A stretch of DNA of 36,634 bases, from the NCBI GenBank assembly GCA_021201865.1, contig JAJQEE010000195.1:25705-62338 (forward strand), given 5' to 3'. Both the position numbers and the translations under genes were made by a program. Numbering within the stretch: position 1 is the stretch's first letter; each line of letters opens with the position of its first letter. Origin of the DNA: Tannerellaceae bacterium (GTDB taxonomy: Bacteria; Bacteroidota; Bacteroidia; Bacteroidales; Tannerellaceae). The notes below the pieces were generated by a model. It was given only the letters and a program-made list of their open reading frames with translations. It did not search any database and was not told the DNA's origin. Positions 1 to 11,100 of the stretch are shown piece by piece.

Positions 1-1205
1 AAACTGCGTGTAGGCTGGGGAGAAATAGGTAATCAAAACTGAAATATACCTCCGGTGCCTATCTGAATACGTATAGTAACGGCGGCTATTACCTGTTTGG
101 TCAAAACTACGACACGGCCCTTTCCGGTGGAAGAAATCAGGTAGGAAATCCCGATCTGAAATGGGAAACGACCCGTCAATGGGATTTAGGGTTAGATCTT
201 GCGTTTTTCGATGGTTCTTTGAAGCTTAATCTGGACTACTTTGACCGCCAGACATCCGACATGTTAGTGCAGGTTCCTCTGCCCGGTTCATTAGGTTTAC
301 CAAACAATCCGTGGATGAATGCGGGAAGTGTTAGTAACCGGGGGGTTGAAATTACTGTTGGTTATGATGGAAAAGTAGGTAAAGATTTTATTTATAATAT
401 TGATGCCAACCTCTCTACCTACCGGAATAAAGTGAAAGATTTAGGTAGCGGAGCCAATATTCCGGGGAAAGGGGTGCATTTGGGATATTACACTTACACC
501 ATGGCAGAACCAGGAATGCCGATCGGCTATTTCTATGGTTTTAAAACAGACGGTGTTTTCCAGACACAGGCGGAAATTGACAATTATATTAATAACGGAC
601 AGCAGGTGATGCCGGGAGCTAAACCGGGTGACCTAAAATTTGTGGACGTGAACGGAGACGGTAAATTAGATGACGAAGATCGTGTGATGACAGGTAACCC
701 ACATCCGGACTTCACATTTGGCCTGACCTTATCCGGAGAATATAAAGGTTTTGACCTTTCCCTATTCTTCCAGGGATCAGTAGGGAATGATATTCTGAAT
801 GTTCTTAAATATGATATCTATTCAGGAACCGGCTGGTATAATGCCCCGAAAGATATTCTTATCACCTATTGGTCCGGACCAGGTAGCACAAATAAGAATT
901 TTGCCATTGACGCAGATAGCCGTATGAATCTTGAGATGTCAGACTGGTTCGTGGAAAACGGCTCCTATGTCAGACTGAAAAATATCCAGTTAGGTTATAC
1001 CCTTCCGGATCACATCACTAAAAAACTGACACTCGGTTCCCTGCGGGTATACGTAGCAGCCCAGAATCTTTTCACCATCACTGGATATTCCGGTTTAGAT
1101 CCCGAGATCGGAGAGTTTGACAACAATCCATTATATACAGGTATTGATATGGGATTCTACCCACAGGCAAGGACCTATATGTTTGGTGTTAACTTAAAGT
1201 TCTAA
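1..1205 (+). CDS. SusC/RagA-like TonB-dependent outer-membrane transporter, 3' part (partial, apparent frameshift)
   Basis: This is the C-terminal beta-barrel part of a SusC-family transporter, which imports glycans or other large nutrients across the outer membrane with a SusD lipoprotein. The 5' end lies outside the window. Frame 1 reads KLRVGWGEIGNQN up to base 39, the conserved SusC barrel motif, then meets a TGA at 40-42. The protein continues in frame 3 from about base 42 (LKYTSGAYLNTYS, then VGNPDLKWETT) to the stop at 1205, so one base appears to be missing near 36-41. The barrel carries a calcium-loop-like DVNGDGKLDDED stretch and ends in the aromatic-rich YMFGVNLKF expected of an outer-membrane barrel. 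The SusD partner starts 20 bp downstream. Family assignment is secure. Whether the frameshift is real cannot be settled here. Confidence 0.9.
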
Positions 1206-1225
1206 TTTCAAAATACAAATACAAG

Positions 1226-2872
1226 ATGAAAACAATATATCAAATAGCCACCTATTTCTGGCTTACAGTTTTAGCCGGTTGTATATTCCTCAGTTGTACG
1301 GCTGATTTTCTCGACAGGCCACCTTTAGGTTCCCTGGATGAAGATACCTATCTGAGTACGGAAGACGCCGGCTTCAAATTATTAGTGAACTGCTATACCC
1401 CTATTCTTGACCAATGGAACTATCAAACCATGAAATTTGATTTAGGAGACCAGTTGACCGATGATTTCTCCAAAGGAGGATCTGATGCGGGAGATCGCTC
1501 CACAATCACAGAACTAACCCGCGGCAACCCGCAGGCCAGTAACACCCTGATCACTGACCTCTGGTTTCATAGATACCGAACGGCTATCGCTAATTGCAAT
1601 GTGCTGCTAAACCTTGTTACTCCGGAAACACAGTTGATAGAAACCGGCGGAGCATTAGTTCCGGAAGCAAAAAAACGACGCTGGATCGCAGAAGGACATT
1701 TCCTGAGAGCTTTTTATTATTATGACCTGGCCACTATTTTTGGGAACATACCGATCATAGAAGAACTGTTAAATGCTATAGACAAGGATGAGATCGTAAA
1801 ATCAGACAGAGAAACAGTAAAAGCATTTATCCTTTCGGACCTGGGAAAAGCGATCAATGAATCCAACCTGCCCAGTGTAACCGAACTTTCTTCTTCTGAA
1901 TTAGGCAGGGTCACTAAAGAAGCGGCCCGGGCATTCCGTGCCCGAGTATACATGTTCTTCGGAGATTATGAATCTGCCCGGGCAGACCTACAGGCGGTGA
2001 TCAATACCGGATATTATGATCTTGTAGATGATTATGAGGACCTCTTCAATAGCACAGAGAAAGGATACAAATCCAAAGAAGCGGTATTCATTACCCTCCG
2101 TTCGTATATCCCCACCTACACAAGCGGTAGTGTCTGTCCACAGATGAATGTCGGTCGTGGAGCTGCCGGAGGTTGGGGCGGAGAATGTCCGACTAATGAT
2201 CTGGTCAGTGAATATGAGGTTGGTGATCCGCGTCTGGTCCACACTGTCATGTCCACGGGGGATATTTTTACCAAACCGGACGGTACAGATGAACTTCACG
2301 ACTATTCCGGGTATGATAATTTTCCCCAGCAACACAGCCGGAAGCAATATCTGGACTGGGACCGCCGCCCAACCGGAAGTCTGATCGATACTGACTGGAC
2401 TTTCTACCACATCCGTTATGCAGATGTATTACTAATGTATGCTGAATGTCTGCTGGAAACCGGAGGAGACAAGCAGGAAGTAGTGAATATCCTCAACCGG
2501 ATCCGTTACCGGGCTTTTGTAACGACTTCTCCGGTAGATACCTATGCTAAACACAGGAAATTCAACGTTCCGGAATCAGAACGGGTCACAGAAGCCATCT
2601 TCAACGAAAAATACAAAGTCAAACTCACGGATGACCTGAGAGCTGCCCTGCGACATGAACGCCGGGTGGAACTGGCCGGAGAGGGATTGCGTCTGTATGA
2701 CCTGCTGCGGTGGGGTACTTTCACCAGCACCATGCAGGCTTTCGGCAAAACAGCCGAAGGGATATATTCTGGTGCCGGAACAATGGTATCTGATAAAACC
2801 TGGCCCTACCCGATCCCCCAAACCGAGATCGACTATGTAGGTGGAGCATTGACACAGAATGATAACTATTAA
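1226..2872 (+). CDS. SusD/RagB-like nutrient-binding outer-membrane lipoprotein
   Basis: A 548-residue SusD-family surface lipoprotein, the lid of the SusC transporter encoded just upstream. The N-terminus is a lipoprotein signal peptide with two possible lipobox cysteines, Cys19 (LAGC) and Cys24 (FLSC); the second is followed by TADFLDRPP, the usual start of a mature SusD. Family hallmarks include the ARRWIAEGHFLRAFYYYDLATIFGNIP-type helix (roughly residues 150-175), the ADVLLMYAECLLE helix near residue 395, and the C-terminal RRVELAGEGLRLYDLLRWG segment. It follows the SusC stop by 20 bp, so the two are one transcription unit. Its glycan target cannot be read from sequence. The gene is intact. 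Confidence 0.95.
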   Translation: MKTIYQIATYFWLTVLAGCIFLSCTADFLDRPPLGSLDEDTYLSTEDAGFKLLVNCYTPILDQWNYQTMKFDLGDQLTDDFSKGGSDAGDRSTITELTRGNPQASNTLITDLWFHRYRTAIANCNVLLNLVTPETQLIETGGALVPEAKKRRWIAEGHFLRAFYYYDLATIFGNIPIIEELLNAIDKDEIVKSDRETVKAFILSDLGKAINESNLPSVTELSSSELGRVTKEAARAFRARVYMFFGDYESARADLQAVINTGYYDLVDDYEDLFNSTEKGYKSKEAVFITLRSYIPTYTSGSVCPQMNVGRGAAGGWGGECPTNDLVSEYEVGDPRLVHTVMSTGDIFTKPDGTDELHDYSGYDNFPQQHSRKQYLDWDRRPTGSLIDTDWTFYHIRYADVLLMYAECLLETGGDKQEVVNILNRIRYRAFVTTSPVDTYAKHRKFNVPESERVTEAIFNEKYKVKLTDDLRAALRHERRVELAGEGLRLYDLLRWGTFTSTMQAFGKTAEGIYSGAGTMVSDKTWPYPIPQTEIDYVGGALTQNDNY

Positions 2873-2890
2873 TCTCTGAGTATTAACAAA

Positions 2891-2943
2891 ATCAGGTACG
2901 GAGTATCTATAGAATTTTAATTTCTACAGAATCCGTACCTGAT
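2891..2943 (-). terminator. Long hairpin terminator between convergent SusD and GH3 genes
   Basis: A perfect 12-bp inverted repeat (ATCAGGTACGGA at 2891-2902, TCCGTACCTGAT at 2932-2943) encloses a second 9-bp stem (2906-2914 with 2922-2930, one mismatch that becomes G-U on the - strand RNA). On the - strand the stem is followed by TTTTGTTAAT, fitting rho-independent termination of the GH3 transcript. There is no U-tract on the + side. It sits between the SusD stop (2872) and the GH3 stop (2988) and may also block converging transcripts. Confidence 0.7.
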
Positions 2944-2987
2944 ACCTCTGAACAACATGTTTAGTCTAAAAAAGAGAGAATTATTAA

Positions 2988-5541
2988 TCAGAGATCTATT
3001 TGAGTGGTTAACCGGATATCGTCCGAGGAAGTCCCGATCATAAAAGTATATATTCCTTTGGGAATTATAAATTTCTTCGCCTGGCTATCCCATACACGTA
3101 AATCATTTTTGTTTACCGTCATTTCTATCCGGCTGTTTTCTCCTTTATCCAGCATCACCCTTTTAAATCCTTTTAGCTGTTTAACAGGCATAGGAATATC
3201 CGAATCCGGAAGTTTCACATAGAGTTGTGCCACCTCTTCTCCTTTTCTTTTTCCTGTGTTTTTTTAACTGGAAAGAAATATGCAGGCTATCCCCTTCTAC
3301 AGCCGGTTTTACCTGCAGATCCTGATAAAGGAAAGTGGTGTAACTTAATCCATATCCAAAAGGGTATAACGGTTTTCCGGTAAAATACTGGTAAGTTCTT
3401 CCTTTTGTGATATCATAGTCATCAAAAGCAGGTAGTTCATCGAGGTTGTTGTAGTAAGTCAGCGGCAATCTTCCGGCCGGATTATAATCCCCGAACAGCA
3501 CTTCCGCAACGGCTGTCCCTCCCTGTTCACCCGGATACCAGGCATTCAATATCGCCGGAATATGGTCGTTTACCCAGTTAATCGCCAGTGAACTGCCTGC
3601 AACTAATACGACTACCGTATTTGGATTGGCCTGATAGATTTCCCGGATAAACTCTTCCTGATCCTTCGGTAAAGTAATGTCGTACCGGTCCTGTCCTTCC
3701 CGCTCAATACTCTTATTAATCCCTAAAACAGCCACTACCAAATCACTTTTCCGTACAATCTGGCCAGCTTCACCAAAAAGGGATAAGCGATCTTTCGTTC
3801 CGATATCCGGCGTTTTCCAGTACAATTTAGCAACCGCATCTCCCCCATTATCAAAGTACTCGGCCTTTATTTCGTACTCTTTCCCGGCAACCAGCTCCAC
3901 CGTGGCATAATTCGTCGTCACCCCCTGTGTTTTCCACTCATTAATCATCCTCTCACCATCTATATATAACCGGCAACCATCATCCGTTTGAAAACCAAAC
4001 GTATAGACACCCGACACTGACGGTTTCAGCTTACCGGTCCACCGAACAGACAGAGGAGAAGCCGGAAGAAACGGGTCCGGTGCCTGATTGACCGGCTCAA
4101 AATTAATCCAGTCATCCACCCGAACCTTAGGAGATCCCTGTAGTTCCCTGTTCGTAAAATATTCCGCCTGTAACCCTTCCGGAAAATAAGAGGCAGAAAT
4201 AAGTTCATATCCATCGACGGAAGAGATCCAGGGTGCATACAACACGCTCACCTGATTCCCCACCCGGTTCCGGATTCCCTGCAGGACAGAAACAGCCTCT
4301 CCAACAGGTGTCCCACTATAATCTCCAAACTCACAATTTCCGGCATTGATCCCCACAACTGCGATTGATTTTATTTTTTCAGGACGGATCGGAAGCATAT
4401 TCTTGTCATTCTTTAAAAGAACCATACTCTGCCGGGCAGCCTCCAGTGCTAACGCTTTATGTTCTGGAGACCCGACAATGGACGGGGATAAATAATTATA
4501 GGGATTATGCCGGGGATTATCAAACAGGCCTAACTTCATACGCGCCCGTAAGATACGATAAGCCGCCGAATCAATATCCGCATCCGTTACCATCCCCAAC
4601 TCCCACGCTTTCAGTAAAGGCTCTATGTAGACATCATCTCCACACTCCAGATCCAGTCCGGCCTTGATGGACAAAGTGGCAGCCGCTTCTTTGGTCTTTA
4701 CATACTGATGTCCGGTCAGGAGCAGCGAAGGACCTCCGCAATCAGATACCACATATCCGTTAAATCCCCATTCCTCCCGCAACACCTTTTGGATCAGCCA
4801 ACTATTCAACGTACAGGGAATATCATTGATTGCATTATAGGCGGTCATAATAGAGGCGGCTCCCCCTTTGATGATACAATCTTCAAACGCCGGAAAATAA
4901 TATTCACGCAATTGACGCTCTGTGATTTGAGGATTACACTCAAACCTGTTATGTTCCTCATTATTAGCCGCAAAATGTTTAGGAGTAGCTACCACTTTCA
5001 GGTAACGATCATCCGTCCCCTGCAATCCTTTCACAAAAGCAGTCCCTAAAACACCGGAAAGATACGGATCTTCTCCATACGTTTCGGGCGTCCTTCCCCA
5101 TCGGGGATCCCGTGCCATATTCACCGTAGGAGACCAGAAAGTCAACAGGTCACTGAACTGTCCTACCTGTTTTTTCCCCTGTTCCAGTTCATTCCAACGG
5201 GCTCGCGCTTCATCCGAGATCACAGAAGCAATCCGATAGTGCAGTTCCGGATTCCACATAGCAGCTAACCCGATAGCCTGTGGGAAAACCGTAAAGGGTC
5301 CCGGACGTACAACTCCGTGGAGGGCTTCATTTCCATGATAGTATTTTTCAATATCCAACCGGGGTATACCCGGTGAGGTAGCCCGTAACAAACTGATCTT
5401 TTCCTCTACGGATAGCACAGATAAAAGATCCATGATACGCTCATGGGCAGGCATATTCTCATTTTTGAAAACAGGATTTGACTGGCCTTGCAACAGCCAG
5501 GGAAGACAACAAAAGATAAAAAAGAAACTATATTTTTTCAT
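2988..5541 (-). CDS. GH3 beta-glycosidase with inserted PA14 domain (apparent frameshift near 3' end)
   Basis: A secreted or periplasmic family 3 glycoside hydrolase (beta-glucosidase or beta-xylosidase type) that would trim oligosaccharides for the neighbouring Sus system. It has an N-terminal signal peptide (residues 1-20). The GH3 barrel contains KHF at 188-190 and the nucleophile Asp267 in GYVVSDCGG. The second GH3 domain (about 365-680) is split by a PA14 domain (about 455-582, QAEYFTNREL to AKLYWKTP), which usually shapes the substrate pocket. The acid/base Glu is likely in SIEREGQDR (613 or 615). A fibronectin-III-like domain starts near 735. After residue 760 the frame is lost at a run of seven T (3259-3265, + strand). 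Six T would restore a C-terminus reading NTGKRKGEEVAQLYV to the stop at 2988, giving about 850 residues. The remaining open frame instead stops at 3181 with a basic tail unlike the family. The substrate is not determinable. Confidence 0.9.
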
Positions 5542-5599
5542 TTGAATCAGTAATTAGTAGACATATAAATGGCTGGCATACATATAATATATATCGCCA

Positions 5600-5643
5600 A
5601 CAGATAAAAAGAAAAGACAGAGAGCTACCTGATAGCTCCCTGT
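5600..5643 (-). terminator. Intrinsic terminator between the DUF3823 lipoprotein and GH3 genes
   Basis: An 11-bp stem (5617-5627 with 5633-5643, five-base loop) has a single A/C mismatch on + that becomes G-U on the - strand. In the - direction it is followed by a U-rich tract (TCTTTTCTTTTT) down to about 5604. It lies in the 110-bp gap after the lipoprotein stop, so the GH3 gene is either partly read through or has its own promoter. I see no clear TAnnTTTG in the remaining 60 bp. Confidence 0.7.
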
Positions 5644-5651
5644 CCCATGCT

Positions 5652-6350
5652 TCAGGGAATAGTGACAGCAGTTACCGGCGTGAAGTTATACCGCTTATTC
5701 GGGTTATCTGTTCTTGCTCCTACTCGTACATAATAAGTCTGGCCTTTTTCCAGTCCGGTGATCGCTTCCGTATACGTAGTCTCCAGGACCACCTCATCCG
5801 GAGTTTCACTCAGGTTATTCAACGGGCTCAGATCCGTAATCAGGATATTCGTGCCCACATTGGGATTGGTAGAAACAAACACCCTCGAATCCAAAATTTT
5901 ATCCCCGGTCTGGCTCCTGGAAATGGTGTAGATCACTTCCAGCGTATTTCCCCCTTTAAGCTCCACTCCGGAAGTAGCAACCGACAGGTAAGGGATCACT
6001 TTGAATTCCAGTTCCACGCGGCCTTTGATCTCAACGGTTTGTGGGGATACATCAAAGAAAGCTCCCTCTACCGGTGAGACCTCATACGTGCCGGCAAATA
6101 GCTTAGTATTATTAAATGTCCCATCTGCTTTTCCCCAGAAGTATTCCGGCTCCGGATTCTCACTCCAGCTTATCTCTGACAATTTAATCCGGTAGCCATT
6201 AGGTTGTTCCGTGATCAATGGTTCACCTGTCACCTGGTCAATCACTTTGCCGGTCAGTGTTTCTGCCGGTTCATCATAATTATCCAGCTTTTCACATGCC
6301 ACGATGCAAACAAGCAGGCTTACACAGAAAAAGAATTGAATGTATTTCAT
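5652..6350 (-). CDS. DUF3823-like PUL surface lipoprotein
   Basis: A 232-residue lipoprotein encoded directly after SusD in the PUL. The signal peptide ends in a lipobox, IVAC with Cys19, and the mature protein begins CEKLDNYDEP. Residues about 30-110 (LTGKVIDQVTGEPL ... FNNTKLFAGTYEVSPVEGAFF) resemble a carboxypeptidase-regulatory-like beta-sandwich. Residues about 115-232 look like a second Ig/FnIII-type domain (GLEKGQTYYVRVGARTDN). This two-domain pattern matches DUF3823 proteins that replace SusE/SusF in many loci. Such proteins are thought to be surface glycan-binding, but binding is not shown by the sequence. It begins 19 bp after the SusD stop and is followed by a terminator. The gene is intact. 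Confidence 0.75.
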   Translation of the reverse strand: MKYIQFFFCVSLLVCIVACEKLDNYDEPAETLTGKVIDQVTGEPLITEQPNGYRIKLSEISWSENPEPEYFWGKADGTFNNTKLFAGTYEVSPVEGAFFDVSPQTVEIKGRVELEFKVIPYLSVATSGVELKGGNTLEVIYTISRSQTGDKILDSRVFVSTNPNVGTNILITDLSPLNNLSETPDEVVLETTYTEAITGLEKGQTYYVRVGARTDNPNKRYNFTPVTAVTIP

Positions 6351-6369
6351 TTTATATCGAATTTAGTTA

Positions 6370-8136
6370 TTAATACCCAGGATTCTGTTCCAGTTTATCG
6401 TTCTTTGAGATCTCACCGGACGGGATCTTTGCATAGTTCAGCTTTACGTCAAACGTATATTGGGGTCCAACATATTCCCGTTTGAAAATATATTTATCTT
6501 CATCATAAATATAGTAGGGACACAAAGCCGTAAACTGACGGTTATTAATCTCCATATCCGCTACTCGCCAACGCCTCAGATCCCAGAAGGTTTGATTTTC
6601 AAAAGCCAGTTCCATCCGTCTTTCTTTCTGAATTACTTTTGCCGTTAACTGGTCAGCGGTATACAACTTCGCTCCGGCACGTTCACGCACCTGATTAATT
6701 GCCTGCAACGCATCTTTAACCTCTCCCAGTTCAAAAGCAGCTTCTGCCCTGTTCAGTAAAATCTCTGCATACCGAATATCAATCCAACTCTGTTCCGAAC
6801 GATTTTCCAGCACCAGGGATTTATCCGCATCCGGATTCTGGTATTTACGGGTATGAAAACCGGTGACGGTCGTTTCATTATTCCCCATTCCGCTTTTACC
6901 AATAATACTTTTACCTTCATACAAAGCATTAAAGTCAGCAGAGGTCAACAATTCGCCGGAAGGATAAGAGACATATACCCCCTTTTGTACATCAATCTCC
7001 TCTCCCTTAAATTCATCACCCGGTAGGATCACAGAAGCCCGTAAACGAGGTTCCACCTTCATAAACAGATCCATCCGGTTTTGGTAACGCACTGGATTCT
7101 GATCCGTACCGATTTCCAGAGTCAACGGATTACCGTCTATATCATCAAACATTTCAACTAGATCTAATGTCGGATTAAACCGGCTGGAATAGCCCTGTGA
7201 ACCACGCATTTGGTAAGGAATATGTAAACAGTCAAACGTATGTGTCTTTTCCGGATACTTATAGTACTTCACAAAAATATTTTCCGGGCTGTCCCCATCC
7301 AGAAATAGTCGCCAGTAATTCTCAAACTTGTCAGCATATTTTGAATAAAGTGAATATGTACCTTCCAGCATTTTAGAGGCTTCATAACTGAGTTTATAAT
7401 AATAGGAAGCGTCAGCAGCAGGAATACCTAATATATTATTCAACTGCATTTTTCCATACTGTGCGATGGATCCGGCATACAACATAGCCCGGGATTTCAA
7501 CGCATAAGCCACATATTTATTCACCCTTCCGGAGGCCAGACTGTGTTCTGGAAGTAACCGGATGGCTTCATCCAGATCTTCCGCAATAAAATCATACACT
7601 TCTTTTTCCGTATTCCGGGGAACTTTCAACTCCTCAATTCCCTGTTCCGGATAGTTCTGAACCGTCCGGATAATCGGTACACCGCCATACCGTTTTACCA
7701 TCGCAAAATAATAATATGCCCGGATGAAATAAGCTTCCCCTAACCAGGTATCCGAAAGATCCTGTGAAAAATGATCCGTGTATTCAGGAAAATTCCCGAT
7801 GAAATAGTTCACATTCCGGACAGAATTATACCTCCAGTCCTGAAATTTATCTCCATCCAGATTATTCCAGATCATATCTGCCATACATAATAGTGTTTCC
7901 CCTGTATAATTACCCGGAGAAAGGGAATTCAACGGTTTATTAAAACCTTCTTCATTGAAATTAAAATCTTCCACAGGCAGGTCTTCATATAAACGGACCA
8001 TATAAGAAGTCACACCCGACTCCGATCTGAAAACATCCTGATCCTGAATAATATTGATCGAAGGAACATCCAGGTCATTACAAGCCCATAAGCCTGTAAG
8101 CAAGAAACTGAGGATGGTTATCTTTTTTAAATTCAT
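6370..8136 (-). CDS. SusD/RagB-like nutrient-binding outer-membrane lipoprotein (PUL)
   Basis: A 588-residue SusD-family lipoprotein paired with the SusC gene 13 bp upstream. The lipoprotein signal peptide ends in LWAC (Cys19), then NDLDVPSINIIQDQDVFRS. Recognisable SusD helices are WLGEAYFIRAYYYFAMVKRYGGVPII (near 130-155), the SWIDIRYAEILLNRAEAAFELGE helix (near 450-470) and the C-terminal KERRMELAFENQTFWDLRRWR motif. It should cap the SusC pore and capture the oligosaccharide at the cell surface. The N-terminal region is charged differently from the first SusD in this window, consistent with a different ligand. Substrate cannot be inferred. The gene is intact. Confidence 0.95.
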   Translation of the reverse strand: MNLKKITILSFLLTGLWACNDLDVPSINIIQDQDVFRSESGVTSYMVRLYEDLPVEDFNFNEEGFNKPLNSLSPGNYTGETLLCMADMIWNNLDGDKFQDWRYNSVRNVNYFIGNFPEYTDHFSQDLSDTWLGEAYFIRAYYYFAMVKRYGGVPIIRTVQNYPEQGIEELKVPRNTEKEVYDFIAEDLDEAIRLLPEHSLASGRVNKYVAYALKSRAMLYAGSIAQYGKMQLNNILGIPAADASYYYKLSYEASKMLEGTYSLYSKYADKFENYWRLFLDGDSPENIFVKYYKYPEKTHTFDCLHIPYQMRGSQGYSSRFNPTLDLVEMFDDIDGNPLTLEIGTDQNPVRYQNRMDLFMKVEPRLRASVILPGDEFKGEEIDVQKGVYVSYPSGELLTSADFNALYEGKSIIGKSGMGNNETTVTGFHTRKYQNPDADKSLVLENRSEQSWIDIRYAEILLNRAEAAFELGEVKDALQAINQVRERAGAKLYTADQLTAKVIQKERRMELAFENQTFWDLRRWRVADMEINNRQFTALCPYYIYDEDKYIFKREYVGPQYTFDVKLNYAKIPSGEISKNDKLEQNPGY

Positions 8137-8149
8137 AAGGCAACTTTAT

Positions 8150-11100
8150 TTAAAATGAAACATTTACACCAATATTGTACGATTTCGTCAACGGATATAA
8201 ATAACCATAGGTATCATCCGTATGCTCCGGATCCAGGTATTTTACCCCGGTGATCGTAAATAAATTATAGGTATTGAAAAAGAATCTGACCCGTTGTACC
8301 CCCGTATGTTTTAAGACAGAGAGCGGAAGTGTATAACCTGCTTCCAGACTTTTCAGGCGCAGGTAGGAAGCATTCTGTACGGAACGTTCGGAATCTTCAT
8401 AGTTGGTGGTTTCTCCCCGGTTGGTGGAAGGATAATAACCTGGTATCCATTCACTGTTCGGGTCTGTCGGATCGAAAAGATGCCAGCGGTCCAAAAACAT
8501 CGTCAGCCCATTCCGGTCCCACATCAAAGGCCCTTCCAACTGCTCCGGATATTTCACATTGCTTTTAGCTGCCCCCTGAAACAATAGGTTCAGGTCAAAA
8601 CCTTTGTATTCCACACCAATACTCAACCCAAAGTTTATATTCGGCAGATTCTTAGTTGCAATGGGCCGTTTGTCGTACTCATCAATCACGCCGTCTCCGT
8701 TCCAGTCAATATACTGATAGTCCCCCGGACGAAGGATAGAATTTCCTTTGGAATCCTGGATAGCAGCATTGTAGAGCTGGTCATAGGTCAGGAATTGTCC
8801 TGCATACCCATATCCCCACCACAGGTCATTATACCGGTTCGTTTCATTATCCCGCCAGTTCCGGTAAGAGTTTCCTTTTTGTGAAGTCTCTTTATATTTC
8901 CACCGGGTACGGGTATAGGAGATATTTCCCGAAACAAAATAGGTAAGATCTTTGATCCTGTTCCGGTGTGTCACGACCAGTTCATATCCCCTGGTCCTAT
9001 CTCCCTCCAGGTTTTCCTGGGGTAGTTCTGACCCAACCGTACCCGGGAGGCTCAGGTTCCGGGTAGCCAGCAAGCCATCCCGGTTCCGGGTAAAATAATC
9101 CACCTGAAAACCCAGTAGGCCATGCCACAAATCCGCATCCAGACCGATATTAAACATTTTGGAAGTAAACCAGGTAATATAAGGATTAGCCATACCCCGC
9201 ATCCCCAGGCCGTTCAGGTAGCTATCCCCTATCACGTAGCCACCATTGGGATAATTATAACCGGACAAAAACTGGTAAGTAGAAGAATTATCATCCCCCA
9301 TCTTTCCATACGACGCCCGCACTTTCAGATTATTAATAAAAGAAATAGCCTGCATATTTTTCATAAAAGACTCTTCCGATATCCGCCAGCCAATCGAACC
9401 CGCCGGGAAAAAGCCCCACTGGTTGCCTTTGGCAAACTTGGAAGAACCATCATAACGGAAGCTGAACTCTGCGATATATTTAGAAGAATAATCATAATTG
9501 ACCCTACCGACCAACCCCTTATTCGCAATTTTCCAGACTCCATTCTGTTCATGTAACTTTCTACCAGGCTGGTATCCATCCCCGTTCATAGAACCTTCCT
9601 GATTCGTGGAATTCCCGGCAAACAACTGGTCTACGGCATCCATACTCAACTGCCGGTAGGCATAAAAATTATCCATTCCGGAAGTACTTTCCTCATACAG
9701 CGCCAAAACATTCAGATTATGTTTTTCATTGAAAGTGCGGACATAATTCAGTTGCAACTGCAAAAGGGTCGCTTCATTATCTTTAAAATTCCGTCTGACC
9801 GAAGAAGGGGATTGTGCTTTACTGCCGCTATACACACCTGTTTCTGCGTTATATGTATACAAAGTATATTCTTTCTCAAACTCTTTGGATTCCCATAGGT
9901 TATAATCATAACTATACATCGCACGGGCCTTTAGCCCATCCACATAAGGAACATCATATTCCAGATTGAAAGTACCCTGAAACGATTTACTGTTATTCTT
10001 TTTATAGCCACTCAGTTCTGAATCCGTAATTACCATCGGATGGTCCGCATCCGCCGCATTATAAAAATATTCCGGGTCATCATTCGCATATAAAGGCCAG
10101 GTAGGAACCTGTGTCCAGATAGATTTATAGACATACCAGGCATCATGATAAGGAGAGTTTTTAGTATCTTTCATAGCACCGATCAACATTTCCACCTTTA
10201 GCCGTTTCGTGAGCTGTGCACTGACATTGGACCGAATATTAAACCGTTCATAATTCAGGTCACCACTTTTCCAGAATCCCTGCTGGTTGAGATAACCAAA
10301 ATTGATAAAATAGTCCACCTTGTCCGTATTTCCCGTGGCACTGAAACTATGCTGAGTGATAGGAGCAAACTCTTTAATCGCAGAAGAAGCCCAGTCCGTA
10401 CTCTGCTTTGAACCATTTTTATAGGCATTGATCTCATCCTGGCTATACATAGGAGCATCTCCCCTGTTCATCGCATTCTCATTCATCAGGGTCATATACT
10501 CCCAGGCATTGGCAGTCTCCGGAAGCCCGGAAGCCTGTTGCCATCCGACGGACCCATTATAATCTAATTGCAGTTTACCTCCTTTCCCGCGTTTGGTCGT
10601 GATCAGCACCACTCCGTTCGCTGCCCGTACACCATAAATAGCGGCGGAAGCATCTTTCAGGATAGAGATATTATCGATTTCATTCGGATCCAGGCGGTTC
10701 ATATTTTCGCGGGGAACACCATCCACAATGATCAACGGATTTCCCATCCCCCGGATCTCAAACGTACTATTATAAGAGCCCGGTTCTCCCGACTTCTGGG
10801 CCACCCGTACACCCGGCACTTTCCCGGTAAGCATATTCTCCACATTCTCATTTTTTGTGGTAACAATATCTTCTCCTCCGATAGCTGCAACGGCTCCGGT
10901 GAGCGTTACCTTTTTCTGGGTTCCATATCCTACAACAACAACCTCCTGCAGGTTACGGGTATCTTCCTGTAAAGAGACCACAAGATTCGTACGGCTGGCT
11001 GTAACTTCCTGCATCAGGTAACCAATATAAGAGATTTGCAGAACATCCCTTTCGGATGCTTCAATACTGAACGCTCCATCCATATTGGTGATGGTTCCGG

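Noticed and set aside
3181-3265. Basic C-terminal tail (KKHRKKKRRRGG) of GH3 as a real functional extension
   Set aside because: It is the out-of-frame reading of the conserved C-terminal domain after the T7 run.
4365-5049. Open frames on the + strand inside the GH3 gene
   Set aside because: Antisense shadows of a clearly coding, conserved gene; no start signals or recognisable domains.
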